From: Chitinophagaceae bacterium
GTDB taxonomy: Bacteria > Bacteroidota > Bacteroidia > Cytophagales > Cytophagaceae
Reading direction: 5' to 3'
Assembly: GCA_028288365.1 (NCBI GenBank)
Contig: JAQBNU010000068.1
Location: 1-64,000, forward strand
Length of the DNA stretch: 64,000 bases
The notes beneath the pieces are model-generated. The model saw nothing but the letters and a program-made list of their open reading frames with translations, was not told the origin of the DNA and did no database searches. Made by a program: the position numbers and the translations under genes. Positions 7,726 to 18,858 of this stretch are shown one piece after another. Numbering within the stretch: the stretch's first letter is position 1; every line of letters starts with the position of its first letter.

Positions 7726-8187
7726 ATGAACAATCAGGATTTAAAGTCTATTTTGGGAATATCCATTATCTATACCGGAAAGATAATGGTGAACAGAATA
7801 AATAAATATTTTGTGGAATCCGGTATGGACATTACCACGGAGCAAATGGGGATGTTGTTCTACATTTGCGATCATGAAGACAGGACTGTGATCCAACAAG
7901 ATTTGGCAGAACTGATGGATAAAGACAAATCTGCTGTTTTAAGAACAGTAGATATTCTAGAGAAAAAGCTTTTTGTAAAGAGAGAGCCGTTTGATAACGA
8001 CAGAAGAAAAAATATCATTGTGGCTACCAAAGAAGGCCGGAAAATAGTGGAGAAGGCAGTGAATATCTTTCGATCTCAACAAGAAGCGATGATTAAGACA
8101 ATTGATAAGAAAGACATCGATACATGCATGGAAGTGTTAAAGAAAATTCAGTTAGGGTGCAGCAAGCAATTGGATCCCTGTGAGTGA
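7726..8187 (+). CDS. MarR-family transcriptional regulator
   Basis: A 153-residue winged-helix regulator. I take the ATG at 7726 (MNNQDLKSILGISI), since the frame upstream is only open through TTG and crosses a palindrome. The helix-turn-helix lies around QDLAELMDKDKSAVLRTVDILEKKLFV, and the wing carries REPFDNDRRKNII, the usual DxR motif of MarR proteins. It probably dimerises and answers a small ligand. It lies between the divergent desaturase and the sphingolipid operon, so membrane-lipid genes are natural targets, but this is inference. The perfect palindrome at its start suggests autoregulation. Confidence 0.9.
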   Translation: MNNQDLKSILGISIIYTGKIMVNRINKYFVESGMDITTEQMGMLFYICDHEDRTVIQQDLAELMDKDKSAVLRTVDILEKKLFVKREPFDNDRRKNIIVATKEGRKIVEKAVNIFRSQQEAMIKTIDKKDIDTCMEVLKKIQLGCSKQLDPCE

Positions 8188-8301
8188 TCTATTGTTGTAT
8201 TGGTTGACTAATAAACTATTGACTAGTCGTAAGTTACTCCGCCCTAGTGGTAAGGATTAGAAAGCTTTTTGCAGGGTTAGTGCTTATTCTTTATAATTAA
8301 T

Positions 8302-8337
8302 GTGGCTCAATAGTTGACTATTTAACTATTGAGCTAC
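8302..8337. promoter_or_regulatory. inverted repeat upstream of sphingolipid operon
   Basis: GCTCAATAGTT (8305-8315) and its complement AACTATTGAGC (8324-8334) are separated by 8 nt; the stem extends to 14 pairs with one G.T. A related TTGACTAATAAACTATTGAC block lies at 8204-8223. There is no T-run, so an operator about 75-110 nt before the first gene is more likely than a terminator of the MarR gene, though the latter is not excluded. Confidence 0.5.
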
Positions 8338-8399
8338 ATATCATTGATTGCTCATCTATTAAAGATGGAATTTTAAATCGGGTAGAAATGATATTTTAA

Positions 8400-9620
<1,221 letters not shown>

Positions 9621-9624
9621 TCAG

Positions 9625-10749
9625 ATGCTAAAAATTATACCAGTTGCTTCTAAGCAGGATTTAAAACGATTCATAGATTTTCCTCATGAATTATACAAAG
9701 GGGATAAAAATTACGTGCCTGAATTATTCATTGCACAGCGTGATATGTTGACACCAGGCAAGCATCCTTTTTATGAACACGGAGAAGTTCAATTATTTCT
9801 CGCCGTTGAACATGATAAAGTATGTGGTCGCATCGCAGCGATCAAGAATGCCAATCACATCCGACACGCTAATCTGCAAGAAGGTTTTTTTGGTTTTTTC
9901 GATGTGATCGAAAAATACGAAGTCGCTAAACTATTACTGGACGAAGTGATGTCCTGGCTTCGTGGTAAAAGATTACACGGGGCCATTGGGCCGGTTAATT
10001 TTTCTACCAACGATCCTTGTGGTCTGTTGATCGATGGCTTTGATCATCCTCCTCAGGTCATGATGACTTATAACAAAACTTACTACCAGGACTTTCTTGA
10101 ACGCTATGGTTTTCAGAAACGCATGGACCTGTTTTCATATTGGTTTAATTCCGATACGATACCGGAGCGTGTTTTACAATTGGCTAAAAGCATAGAGCAA
10201 CGGTTGAATAGAAATGGCATTACGATACGCAAGGTAAATCTTAAAAATTTCAAACAAGAAGTTAAAAGCATCAAGCGCATCTACAACGAAGCCTGGGATA
10301 AGAACTGGGGCTTTGTGCCTTTTACAGATCGTGAGTTTGATTATGTAGCCAAAGACATGAAGCTCATCATTGATGATGATTTTGTGTTGGTCGCCGAAAA
10401 AAATAACGAAGTGATTGGTTTTTCGCTGGCTCTTCCCAACATCAATAGCATTCAAGCCGATGTGAAACGTGGCCGTCTTTTTCCTACTGGTATTTTAAAA
10501 TTATTATTCAATAAATCAAAAATAAATTCTGTCCGGGTCATTACCTTGGGTGTTTTAGAACCTTACCGTACACAAGGCATAGAAGCTTGTTTTTATACCA
10601 AGTTGACAGAAGCTACACGCAAAAAAGGATACATCGGAGGTGAAGCATCATGGATATTGGAAAACAATGAAATGATGAACCGTGAATTGAGAAACATCGG
10701 TAGTAAAATCTACAAGACACACCGCTTGTATAATATGAACCTTAATTGA
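9625..10749 (+). CDS. GNAT-fold acyltransferase, candidate bacterial ceramide synthase
   Basis: A 374-residue soluble protein with a GNAT-like C-terminal half (VLVAEKNNEVIGFSLALPN, then VITLGVLEPYRTQGIEACFY, a Q/RxxGxxA-type CoA loop) and an N-terminal part (FIDFPHELYKGDKNYVP) seen in large uncharacterised GNAT proteins. Bacterial ceramide synthases (bCerS, characterised in Caulobacter) belong to the GNAT superfamily and are encoded near spt. Lying between spt and a CerR-like gene, this protein is the best candidate in the window for N-acylating the sphingoid base. The evidence is position plus fold, not a diagnostic residue. The stop overlaps the next ATG by one base (TGATG), so translation is coupled. 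Confidence 0.7.
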   Translation: MLKIIPVASKQDLKRFIDFPHELYKGDKNYVPELFIAQRDMLTPGKHPFYEHGEVQLFLAVEHDKVCGRIAAIKNANHIRHANLQEGFFGFFDVIEKYEVAKLLLDEVMSWLRGKRLHGAIGPVNFSTNDPCGLLIDGFDHPPQVMMTYNKTYYQDFLERYGFQKRMDLFSYWFNSDTIPERVLQLAKSIEQRLNRNGITIRKVNLKNFKQEVKSIKRIYNEAWDKNWGFVPFTDREFDYVAKDMKLIIDDDFVLVAEKNNEVIGFSLALPNINSIQADVKRGRLFPTGILKLLFNKSKINSVRVITLGVLEPYRTQGIEACFYTKLTEATRKKGYIGGEASWILENNEMMNRELRNIGSKIYKTHRLYNMNLN

Positions 10750-11750
10750 TGAACGCGTTACCGAGCATATTGATTACGGGAGCCAGCGGTTTTATTGGAA
10801 ATCATTTGGTCAATGAGGCTTTGCAAAAAAAGTTTAGGGTGTATGCATTGGTGCGTAAAAGCAGTGTCATCAGTAACCTTTCAAGTGAAGTTAATATTTT
10901 GAAGGGAGATGTTCGAAATTACGAAGACCTCGTGCAAGTCATTCGATCATTAAAAGCGAATAATGTATCCATAGATTACATCATTCATGCGGCGGCACTC
11001 ACTAAAGCCAATTCAGCAAAGGAACTTTTTGCTGTGAATTATACGGGTACCCGAAACTTATACGAAGCACTGGAACAGGAAAACTATATTCCGAAGAAGC
11101 TTGTTTTTATCAGTAGCCTTGCGGCTTGTGGCCCTGTAAAGCTGGATGAGAAAGTAGAAAAAGAATGTAGGAATCCAGTGACGAATTACGGCAAGAGTAA
11201 ACTACAGGCAGAAGAATATGTATTGACGAATGAGCGTATTCCTTCCGTGATCATTAGACCTACGGCTGTATATGGTCCTGGCGAAAGAGATTTGCTTACG
11301 GTATTCAAAATGGTAAATAAGAGACTGAATCCTGAATTGGGTTTTCACCGTCAACAGCTGACCTTTATTTACGTGAAGGACTTAGTCGAATTAATCTTCG
11401 CAGCAGCATTCAGTCCTTATACTAAAGACAAGTTTTTTGCTACAGATGGGTTGTTATATGATAAAGAGTCTTTGACAAAAGAAATAGCGAAAGCGTTGAA
11501 TAAAAAAACGGTCAAAGTCATAATACCCATGTCTTTGCTAAAGGCCATCTCTGCAGTTGCTCAATACACGGCTGAAAAAATGGGGAACGTAAGTTCGCTT
11601 AGCGTAGAAAAATGCAAAGAGCTTGCAGCCGAAAGTTGGAATTGTAACGCGCTGGAAACGTTTTATGCATTGAAATATACCCCGCATTATTCTTTGGAAA
11701 AAGGAATAAGAGAGACAACAAATTGGTACAAACAAAACAAATGGATTTAA
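10749..11750 (+). CDS. extended SDR reductase, CerR-like
   Basis: An NAD(P)-dependent extended short-chain dehydrogenase of 333 residues: dinucleotide loop GASGFIG (11-17), and catalytic Tyr147 and Lys151 in YGKSK with upstream Ser in ISSLAACG. Enzymes of this type annotated as NAD-dependent epimerases are ceramide reductases (CerR) in bacterial sphingolipid clusters, reducing the 3-keto group. The place directly after spt and the GNAT gene supports that role; a sugar-nucleotide epimerase is the alternative. Start taken as ATG 10749, which overlaps the previous TGA. Confidence 0.8.
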   Translation: MNALPSILITGASGFIGNHLVNEALQKKFRVYALVRKSSVISNLSSEVNILKGDVRNYEDLVQVIRSLKANNVSIDYIIHAAALTKANSAKELFAVNYTGTRNLYEALEQENYIPKKLVFISSLAACGPVKLDEKVEKECRNPVTNYGKSKLQAEEYVLTNERIPSVIIRPTAVYGPGERDLLTVFKMVNKRLNPELGFHRQQLTFIYVKDLVELIFAAAFSPYTKDKFFATDGLLYDKESLTKEIAKALNKKTVKVIIPMSLLKAISAVAQYTAEKMGNVSSLSVEKCKELAAESWNCNALETFYALKYTPHYSLEKGIRETTNWYKQNKWI

Positions 11751-11772
11751 ACGATAACAATTAAAATAGACG

Positions 11773-13107
11773 ATGATGGATGAAATAATCAAACCCAAAC
11801 CGGCGCAAGGCAAATTAGGTATATTGATACCTGGCCTAGGAGCGGTAGCGACTACGCTGATTGCAGGAGTAGAAGCTACAAAGAAAGGAATCGCCCAACC
11901 TATCGGTTCTCTTACTCAATTGAGTTCTATTCGCTTAGGTAAGCGCACGGAAAATAGAAATCCTAAAATAAAAGATTTCGTTCCTTTAGCTGAGTTGAAG
12001 GATATTGTTTTTGGTGGATGGGATATCTACGAAGACAATGTATTCGAGTCTGCCATGAATGCTAAAGTTTTAGATGGACATCAATTGTACGAATTGAAAT
12101 CACAATTGGAAAAAATTAAACCCATGCCAGCGGTGTTCGATAAAGAATACATCAGAAACATTGATGGACCGAATGTGAAATACGGCAAAACCAAAATGGA
12201 TCTGGCGTCTCAATTGATCGATGATATCGAACGTTTTCAAATTGAAAACGACTGCGATCGTGTAGTGGTGGTTTGGTGTGGCTCTACAGAGAAGTATGTA
12301 GAACCTTCCAGCGTACATCAAAGTTTGGAGTTGTTTGAAATTGGTTTGAAAAATAACGACGAACGCATTGCTCCAAGTATGATCTATGCTTATGCAGCCT
12401 TGAAGTCCGGTGTACCTTTCGCTAATGGAGCACCTAATTTAACGTGTGATATTCCTGCATTGATTGAATTGTCTAAGTTGACCAATACACCCATCGCTGG
12501 CAAAGATTTTAAGACAGGACAAACCCTGATGAAAACCATCATTGCTCCGGGCTTGCATGCACGTGCACTGGGTGTAAGAGGTTGGTTCTCTACCAATATT
12601 TTAGGAAACCGTGATGGTCAGGTATTGGATGATCCTGAAAATTTCAAGACGAAAGAAATTTCTAAGCTAAGTGTATTGGATGAAATATTTCAACCGGAAG
12701 AAAATCCTGATTTGTACGGTGAGTTATACCACAAAGTAAGAATCAACTACTATCCTCCACACGGTGACAACAAAGAAAGCTGGGACAACATTGACATTTT
12801 CGGATGGATGGGTTATCCGATGCAGATCAAGATAAATTTCTTGTGTAGGGATTCTATCCTTGCGGCACCGGTCGTATTGGATCTTGCTTTATTTATGGAT
12901 TTGGCAAAACGCTCCAACATGAGTGGTATTCAGGAATGGTTGTCGTTCTATTTCAAGTCACCGCAAACAGCTGAAAATCTAAAACCTGAACACGATATAT
13001 TCAAACAACTGATCAAGTTGCAAAATACATTGAGACACATGATGGGTGAAGATTTGATCACACACTTGGGCTTGGATTACTATCAGGACTTGGTTGAATC
13101 GATGTAA
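11773..13107 (+). CDS. ino1: myo-inositol-1-phosphate synthase
   Basis: This enzyme converts glucose-6-phosphate to inositol-3(1)-phosphate with NAD. The 444-residue protein has the Rossmann loop GLGAV (21-25), the NAD region VVVVWCGSTE, the GVPFANGAPNL segment, GKDFKTGQT (the conserved GDDFKSGQT region of the family) and a C-terminal RDSILAAPVVLDLALFMDLA. It matches the Bacteroidota type shown to feed inositol-lipid synthesis in Bacteroides thetaiotaomicron. It lies 22 nt after the CerR-like gene and 5 nt before the PgpA-like gene, so it supplies the head group within the same operon. Confidence 0.95.
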   Translation: MMDEIIKPKPAQGKLGILIPGLGAVATTLIAGVEATKKGIAQPIGSLTQLSSIRLGKRTENRNPKIKDFVPLAELKDIVFGGWDIYEDNVFESAMNAKVLDGHQLYELKSQLEKIKPMPAVFDKEYIRNIDGPNVKYGKTKMDLASQLIDDIERFQIENDCDRVVVVWCGSTEKYVEPSSVHQSLELFEIGLKNNDERIAPSMIYAYAALKSGVPFANGAPNLTCDIPALIELSKLTNTPIAGKDFKTGQTLMKTIIAPGLHARALGVRGWFSTNILGNRDGQVLDDPENFKTKEISKLSVLDEIFQPEENPDLYGELYHKVRINYYPPHGDNKESWDNIDIFGWMGYPMQIKINFLCRDSILAAPVVLDLALFMDLAKRSNMSGIQEWLSFYFKSPQTAENLKPEHDIFKQLIKLQNTLRHMMGEDLITHLGLDYYQDLVESM

Positions 13108-13112
13108 TAAAG

Positions 13113-13562
13113 ATGATAGAAAAAACAATTGCTACTTTTTTGGGCATAGGTTACATCGGAAAAGGATCAGGAACAATTGCTGCATTGACGGTATGCTTGT
13201 TGGCATATCTGGCTGTGTCAGTAAATGTGTTCACTTCTTTTGCATTGATCGTGTTTATTGTGACGACGTTTATTGCAGGCGTTTACACAGCAGGAAAAGT
13301 AGAGAAATATTGGGGAAAAGATAGCAAACACGTAGTCATTGACGAAGCAATGGGTATGGCGCTGACACTGCTCTTTTCCCCAATTAATTTATTTACGTTA
13401 ACAATAGGGTTTATTCTCTTTCGCTTCTTTGATATTTACAAACCTTTATACATTAAAAAAACAGAACAGTTGCCAGCAGGTTGGGGTGTCATGTCTGATG
13501 ATTTGCTTGCTGGTATTTATGCCAATCTGATTTTGCACCTGATTTTGTTTTTTATTGGATAG
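13113..13562 (+). CDS. PgpA-like phosphatase, probable phosphatidylinositol-phosphate phosphatase
   Basis: A 149-residue inner-membrane protein of the phosphatidylglycerophosphatase A family, with family landmarks GYIGKGSGTIAALT near the N-terminus, VIDEAMGM (Asp/Glu metal site), FRFFDIYKP and GWGVMSDDLLAGIYANL. In Bacteroides thetaiotaomicron the cluster with myo-inositol-phosphate synthase includes a phosphatase that turns phosphatidylinositol phosphate into phosphatidylinositol; in this operon the same role is more likely than phosphatidylglycerol synthesis. The next gene starts one base after its stop. Confidence 0.85.
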   Translation: MIEKTIATFLGIGYIGKGSGTIAALTVCLLAYLAVSVNVFTSFALIVFIVTTFIAGVYTAGKVEKYWGKDSKHVVIDEAMGMALTLLFSPINLFTLTIGFILFRFFDIYKPLYIKKTEQLPAGWGVMSDDLLAGIYANLILHLILFFIG

Positions 13563-13563
13563 C

Positions 13564-16479
13564 ATGAATACTTTTATTAAGTCGCAACTCAATTCCATCG
13601 CATCAACTGCTGTCGATTTTATCACCACCATTGTATTGGTAGAAGTTTTTCATGTGTGGTATTTTGCAGCAGGTATGATTGGTACGGTGGCAGGTGGCTT
13701 AACTAATTTTACAGTAGGAAGAACCTGGGTGTTTCATGCGGAACAGGAACACCGAATGATTCAATTCAGAAAATACATGCTGGTATGGATCGGTAGCATG
13801 TTATTAAATACTTCGGGATTATTTTTTTTTACAGAACAACTACAGTTCTCTTATATTCTTTCTAAAATCATCGTGACTATCCTGGTAGGAATAGGGTATA
13901 ACTATTTCTTACAGAAAAAATATGTTTTTAAGATCAAGCGCATCTTTATACTCGTATTACTCGGTACCGTGTCTACTTCGGTTTCATTGCATGCACAAAC
14001 ATCAACAACGATCACTGGCATTGTAACAGATAAAAAAACGGGAGATCCTATGCCTTTTGTGACGGTCATCTTTTGGGACACCAATACCGGTGCCACAACA
14101 GATGAAAAAGGACACTACGAATTGCATGAACCAGGTGCAGGTTCTACGCAGATACAATTTCATTACCTCGGTTATCGTGCCGTTACTAAAAGCATCGTAC
14201 CAGGTACTGCACAGGTCATTAATATCAAGTTGGAAGAAGATGTCGATCAACTAAACGAAGTGGTGGTGAAAGGCAGAAGACAAAAATACCGCAACAAAAA
14301 TAATCCTGCAGTAGACCTGATCAATAAAGTCATCGAACATAAATCTGAAAATCGCAGTGACAACTATAGTTATTACGAATACGAGAAATATGAAAAAATG
14401 CAGTTTGCATTGAGCAATGTCTCGGAGAAGTTTAAGAATAAAAAGTCATTGAAAAATTTTCAATTCATATTTGAAAACTTAGATACTACCAAATTGGAAG
14501 GTAAACCTATTCTTCCGATCTACATCAAGGAAACGATATCGGATATTTATTACCGTAAAGATCCAAAGAAAGAAAAGGAAATCGTGAAGGCCAATAAGAT
14601 GGTCAGCTTTGACGGGTATATCGATAATGATGGTTTGAATAACTATGTCAATTATTTATACCAGGACGTTGATATTTACGACAACAATATTACCATGTTG
14701 ACCAATCAATTTCTCAGTCCAGTATCCAATGTAGCTCCTACCTTTTATCGATTCTTTATTATTGATACCGTCACTACATCGGATGTAAAATTGATACAAC
14801 TCGATTTTGAGCCACGCAACGAGAGCGATTTTTTATTTCAGGGTTCTCTCTTCATTACACTAGACAGTGCCTATACGGTACAAAAGGTAGATATGACGGT
14901 GAGTAAAAGCATTAATCTCAATTGGGTAAAGGAATTAAAAATCGTTCAGGATTTTGAAAAAGACAGTACCGGCAAGTATGCTTTGATGAAAGATGATTTC
15001 ATGGCCGATTTTGGATTGACCAAAGGCAAGATGGGCATCTTCGGTCAACGTTCTACTTCTTTTAAAAATATCAAGATCAATCAACAGCGCAATGATACTG
15101 TTTATGCAGGCGATAAGTTAGTGGTAGAAGAAAATGCCAATCAGCTATCTGATGAATACTGGGCAGAGAAAAGACATGAGACACTGACTAAATCAGAATC
15201 CAACACCTATGCTACGATAGACAGCGTGAAACAAGTACCGGCTTTTAAACGCACCATGAACATTGCCATTTTGTTATTGGCCGGATACAAAACATTCAAG
15301 TGGTTTGAAATCGGACCGGTGAATACTTTTTACAGTTTTAATCCGGTAGAAGGTTTTAAACTGCGTTTCGGCGGCAGGACAACAACACATTTCAGCAAGC
15401 GCATTAATTTTGAAACGTATGGAGCGTATGGTTTCAAAGATGATAAATGGAAATATTATTTGGGAACAACGTATTCGTTTACGAAAAGAAGTATATATGA
15501 ATTTCCTGTACGCTCTCTAAAGGCCAGTTACCAAAGAGATACAAAGATCCCGGGACAAGAATTGCAATTTGTACAGGAAGATAACTTCTTGCTTTCCTTC
15601 AAGCGAGGTCCCAACGACAAATGGTTATACAATGATTTTGTGCACTTGGATTACCTGCACGAATTTAAAAATCACTTCTCTTTTACGGTAGGTTATAAAT
15701 ATTGGCAACAAACTGCTGCTGGTGCATTACATTTCAATTATACGAATTATAACGATCGTTCCACAGACGTGAAGAACTTAACTACATCAGAATTCATGTT
15801 GAATATTCGTTGGGCTCCGAATGAAAAATTTTATCAGGGAAAAATTTACCGTATTCCTATTTTTAATAAATGGCCCATTTTTAATATTCGCTACATTGCA
15901 GGTGTAAAAGGAGTTTTCAACAGTGAATACAGTTATCACAATGTGTCAGTGAACATGTTTAAACGATTTTATTTGTCTCAGCTAGGTTATACAGATGTTG
16001 TGGTAGAAGGTGGTCAGATATTCGGTACGGTTCCATTTCCTTTGCTGGATATTCACCGTGCCAACCAAACCTATTCGTATCAGTTTCAGTCGTACAACTT
16101 GATGAACTTCCTGGAGTTTGTCAGCGATCGGTATGTGAGTTTAAATATAGATCATTACTTCAATGGATTTATTTTCAATAAAATTCCTTTGTTAAAAAAA
16201 GTAAAATTGCGGGAAGTGGCTACCTTTAAAATATTATATGGAGATTTAAGCAAACAAAACGATCCGGCATATCATCCGGATTTATACCGTCTACCGGTGC
16301 AGTTTGATGGAACTAAAATCACGCACACCCTTGCTCAAGAACCCTATATAGAAGGGAGTGTGGGCATTGCCAACATCTTTAAGTTTTTCCGAATTGATTT
16401 GGTGAAGCGATTTACATACCTCTACAATCCCAATGTTTCGTCTTTGGGTATCAGAGCAAGATTCAGATTTGATTTCTAA
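13564..16479 (+). CDS. in-frame fusion: GtrA membrane domain plus CarboxypepD_reg/DUF5686 outer-membrane protein
   Basis: One uninterrupted 971-codon frame joins two proteins that are usually separate. Residues 1-~122 form a GtrA-type domain with four membrane helices ([15 protein letters not shown]..., [10 protein letters not shown]), a family linked to lipid-linked sugar translocation. No stop follows: residues ~126-143 form a signal-like helix ([18 protein letters not shown]), a plausible signal peptidase site after Ala144. Then come a carboxypeptidase-regulatory-like beta domain (~150-235, [16 protein letters not shown]) and a DUF5686 region ending in aromatic FRFDF, typical of outer-membrane barrels. 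No in-frame ATG precedes the signal-like segment. Either the precursor is processed into two proteins or a stop has been lost. In an inositol-lipid operon, lipid or head-group movement across membranes is a reasonable guess. Confidence 0.85.
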   Translation: MNTFIKSQLNSIASTAVDFITTIVLVEVFHVWYFAAGMIGTVAGGLTNFTVGRTWVFHAEQEHRMIQFRKYMLVWIGSMLLNTSGLFFFTEQLQFSYILSKIIVTILVGIGYNYFLQKKYVFKIKRIFILVLLGTVSTSVSLHAQTSTTITGIVTDKKTGDPMPFVTVIFWDTNTGATTDEKGHYELHEPGAGSTQIQFHYLGYRAVTKSIVPGTAQVINIKLEEDVDQLNEVVVKGRRQKYRNKNNPAVDLINKVIEHKSENRSDNYSYYEYEKYEKMQFALSNVSEKFKNKKSLKNFQFIFENLDTTKLEGKPILPIYIKETISDIYYRKDPKKEKEIVKANKMVSFDGYIDNDGLNNYVNYLYQDVDIYDNNITMLTNQFLSPVSNVAPTFYRFFIIDTVTTSDVKLIQLDFEPRNESDFLFQGSLFITLDSAYTVQKVDMTVSKSINLNWVKELKIVQDFEKDSTGKYALMKDDFMADFGLTKGKMGIFGQRSTSFKNIKINQQRNDTVYAGDKLVVEENANQLSDEYWAEKRHETLTKSESNTYATIDSVKQVPAFKRTMNIAILLLAGYKTFKWFEIGPVNTFYSFNPVEGFKLRFGGRTTTHFSKRINFETYGAYGFKDDKWKYYLGTTYSFTKRSIYEFPVRSLKASYQRDTKIPGQELQFVQEDNFLLSFKRGPNDKWLYNDFVHLDYLHEFKNHFSFTVGYKYWQQTAAGALHFNYTNYNDRSTDVKNLTTSEFMLNIRWAPNEKFYQGKIYRIPIFNKWPIFNIRYIAGVKGVFNSEYSYHNVSVNMFKRFYLSQLGYTDVVVEGGQIFGTVPFPLLDIHRANQTYSYQFQSYNLMNFLEFVSDRYVSLNIDHYFNGFIFNKIPLLKKVKLREVATFKILYGDLSKQNDPAYHPDLYRLPVQFDGTKITHTLAQEPYIEGSVGIANIFKFFRIDLVKRFTYLYNPNVSSLGIRARFRFDF

Positions 16480-16498
16480 TGGAGAAAATAATAATAGT

Positions 16499-17209
16499 AT
16501 GGCAGAGCAAAATAAAGTAAGAGATCAATTGCAAAAAGCAATCTATGTTGTCATAGACCCTATGGTAAAGGGATTGATTAAATTGGGTTTTACACCGAAT
16601 GCTGTGACTACAGTAGGGTTCTTGCTAAATGTCGCTGTGGCTGTCGTTTTCATCGTGGGAGCAGAAGATCATAACCGTAGTGATTTGTCTTATGTTGGTT
16701 GGGCAGGAGCACTGATTTTATTTGCCGGTGTCTTTGACATGCTGGATGGTCAGGTGGCCAGAATAGGAAACATGTCCAGTAAGTTTGGTGCTTTGTACGA
16801 TTCTGTATTGGATCGTTACAGCGAACTCGTGATGTTTTTTGGTATTTGTCATTACCTGGTTGCTCATCATTATTTCCTTAGCTCGTTGTTTGCATTCCTT
16901 GCACTCATTGGGTCTATGATGGTCAGCTATACCAGAGCAAGAGCAGAAGGCTTGGGTATAGAATGTAAAGGGGGATTGATGCAAAGACCTGAAAGAGTAG
17001 TGACTGTAGGGGTTTCAGCGTTGGCATGCGGTATCACCGCTCATTACATCGGTGGCGATTATAAATGGTATGTATCGGGAATTGATTTTCACTTGTTTGA
17101 AACCATGTCTGTATTTACCATTCCACTTACACTGGTTGCGGTACTTTCCAACATCACAGCCGTGAGAAGATTGCAGGATTGTCGAAAAGCATTAGAGGGT
17201 ATTCAATAA
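16499..17209 (+). CDS. CDP-alcohol phosphatidyltransferase, probable phosphatidylinositol-phosphate synthase
   Basis: A 236-residue integral membrane enzyme with the complete CDP-alcohol motif: Asp80, Asp83-Gly84, Ala87-Arg88, Gly97, Asp101, Asp105 ([10 protein letters not shown] and GALYDSVLD). It would transfer inositol phosphate from myo-inositol-phosphate synthase onto CDP-diacylglycerol, giving phosphatidylinositol phosphate, as shown for the homologous Bacteroides cluster. The ATG at 16499 gives a good N-terminus ([12 protein letters not shown]) 19 nt after the fusion gene; the frame extends further upstream without another convincing start. The following gene begins one base after its stop. 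Confidence 0.9.
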   Translation: MAEQNKVRDQLQKAIYVVIDPMVKGLIKLGFTPNAVTTVGFLLNVAVAVVFIVGAEDHNRSDLSYVGWAGALILFAGVFDMLDGQVARIGNMSSKFGALYDSVLDRYSELVMFFGICHYLVAHHYFLSSLFAFLALIGSMMVSYTRARAEGLGIECKGGLMQRPERVVTVGVSALACGITAHYIGGDYKWYVSGIDFHLFETMSVFTIPLTLVAVLSNITAVRRLQDCRKALEGIQ

Positions 17210-17210
17210 C

Positions 17211-17792
17211 ATGAAGTCATTTGCTGCCATAGCTATTTTAGCAGGGATTGCGGGAATGTCTTTTAAACAGATTCCTGACTTGTTCATTGGGCATCCGATG
17301 GAAAATGAATGTCATCTGGATACGTTACCGGTACCACCTTTAAATAAAAACATGTTGTTTTATTTACAGCGAACAACCAACAAGAATACGGTTGTATATG
17401 AACTGAACCTAAAAGAAGACGGTTCACTGGATGAAGAGGAGCCTGTACATCCCTATTGGATAAGGTATACAGAAGATGGGGGAAAAGCGGAACTGTCTTA
17501 CATCCAGCGTAACTATGCGTATGGTCTACATGCTGTACTGACAGACAAAAAAGCAAACACATACAAGTTGAATTTTGTCTCTTACGGAAAACTAGACATC
17601 TACCTGATGAAATCAACGGCAGATCAAGCTTACCATACCTATGTCAAACTCGATGGTAAATTGATTATGCTGCAAAAAATATTCGTAAGAATTGAAGGCG
17701 GTACATTTTGGTTTCCTCATGTTCCTTATGTTGACATTACAGGTAAAGACACAGGTAGTGGAAAGCTAATTTCGCATCGGTTTATCCCATAA
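17211..17792 (+). CDS. DUF4833 family protein
   Basis: A 193-residue exported or membrane-anchored protein: residues 1-18 form a hydrophobic segment (FAAIAILAGIAGMSF), followed by the DUF4833 pattern (FYLQRTTNKNTVVYELNL, VHPYWIRYTEDG, LSYIQRNYAYG, LDGKLIMLQKIFVRIEGG). No catalytic residues are obvious; the body looks all-beta. Function is not known. Its place between the CDP-alcohol transferase and the Aur1-like transferase, with 1-nt and 3-nt gaps, ties it to inositol-lipid synthesis or transport, possibly as a periplasmic partner. Confidence 0.85.
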   Translation: MKSFAAIAILAGIAGMSFKQIPDLFIGHPMENECHLDTLPVPPLNKNMLFYLQRTTNKNTVVYELNLKEDGSLDEEEPVHPYWIRYTEDGGKAELSYIQRNYAYGLHAVLTDKKANTYKLNFVSYGKLDIYLMKSTADQAYHTYVKLDGKLIMLQKIFVRIEGGTFWFPHVPYVDITGKDTGSGKLISHRFIP

Positions 17793-17795
17793 GAT

Positions 17796-18737
17796 ATGAA
17801 GCAATTATTTATAGCACTAAGAAAAGAGACGGGTTATGCCGACGTTTTATGGACTTCTTTGATTTCCTCTGTATACCTGTTGGGGTGTTATTTTTTTATC
17901 GGGTTAAAAGCCGACCATTTATTTTTGGTCTTGCTTTTTAATGTGCTGTATTATTTTTCTTTGCCAACAAGAAAATTCGCGCTGGGCTTTTCCATATTCA
18001 TTGTATTCTGGGTGATCTTCGACAGCATGAAGGCGTATCCCAATTATTTGTTTCATCCGATTCACATTAAAGAATTGTACATGGGAGAAAAAAAACTATT
18101 TGGTATCATGGATCAGGGAGTACTTTTGACACCCAATGAATATTTTAATCAATACCATCAAGCGATTCTTGATGTAGTTTCCGGTTTTTTCTATTTGACC
18201 TGGGTTCCGGTTCCGTTGTTGTTTGCGTTTTATTTATTTCTGAAAAACAAAAAACATTTTTTGCATTTCTCCTTATCGTTCTTGTTTGTGAACCTGATTG
18301 GCTTTGTTATTTATTATGTATATCCGGCAGCTCCTCCATGGTATGTGAATTTGTACGGATTCGATATTCATTACCATACACCAGGCAATACAGGAGGATT
18401 ATACCGTTTTGACGAGTACTTTGGAGTGCACGTCTTTGCGAATATTTATGCGAAGAGTTCAAATGTATTTGCCGCGATGCCTTCTTTGCATTCCGCTTAT
18501 CCTGTTGTTGTTTTTTATTATGCGGTAAAAAACAAACTAGGTTTTTGGAATACTTTATTTTTTGCAGAAATGTGTGGGATATGGTTTGCCGCGGTATATT
18601 CGATGCATCATTACATCTTGGATGTCATGGCAGGAGTGGGTTGTGCCCTTGTTGGTCTGATTGTTTTTCAACAAATGATTTTGAAGTGGGCTATTGTGGA
18701 ACGGTTATTATTGCGCTATGAGAAGGCAATTTATTAA
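17796..18737 (+). CDS. PAP2/Aur1-type transferase, probable inositol phosphorylceramide synthase
   Basis: A 313-residue polytopic membrane protein of the PAP2_3 (Aur1/Ipt1) group. The signatures are YPAAPPWY (176-183), PSLHSAYP with His232, and MHHYILDVMAG with His271/272 and Asp276, matching the two-histidine/Asp arrangement of inositol phosphorylceramide synthases and sphingomyelin synthases. It would move phosphoinositol from phosphatidylinositol to ceramide on the outer leaflet of the inner membrane. As last gene of an operon that makes both ceramide and phosphatidylinositol, it completes the pathway. A terminator follows within 20 nt. Confidence 0.88.
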   Translation: MKQLFIALRKETGYADVLWTSLISSVYLLGCYFFIGLKADHLFLVLLFNVLYYFSLPTRKFALGFSIFIVFWVIFDSMKAYPNYLFHPIHIKELYMGEKKLFGIMDQGVLLTPNEYFNQYHQAILDVVSGFFYLTWVPVPLLFAFYLFLKNKKHFLHFSLSFLFVNLIGFVIYYVYPAAPPWYVNLYGFDIHYHTPGNTGGLYRFDEYFGVHVFANIYAKSSNVFAAMPSLHSAYPVVVFYYAVKNKLGFWNTLFFAEMCGIWFAAVYSMHHYILDVMAGVGCALVGLIVFQQMILKWAIVERLLLRYEKAIY

Positions 18738-18752
18738 TGCATACTATAACTG

Positions 18753-18779
18753 GCTACGCTTTTGATCGTAGCATTTTTT
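18753..18779 (+). terminator. Rho-independent terminator of the sphingolipid operon
   Basis: GCTACG (18753-18758) pairs with CGTAGC (18767-18772) over an 8-nt loop and is followed by ATTTTTTG. Confidence 0.85.
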
Positions 18780-18858
18780 GATAGTAATGGTAAAGAAATA
18801 GTTCAGTGAAGTTTAAGTGCCGCAATATCTTCACCTGAGATCTCTTATTCGGTCGTTT

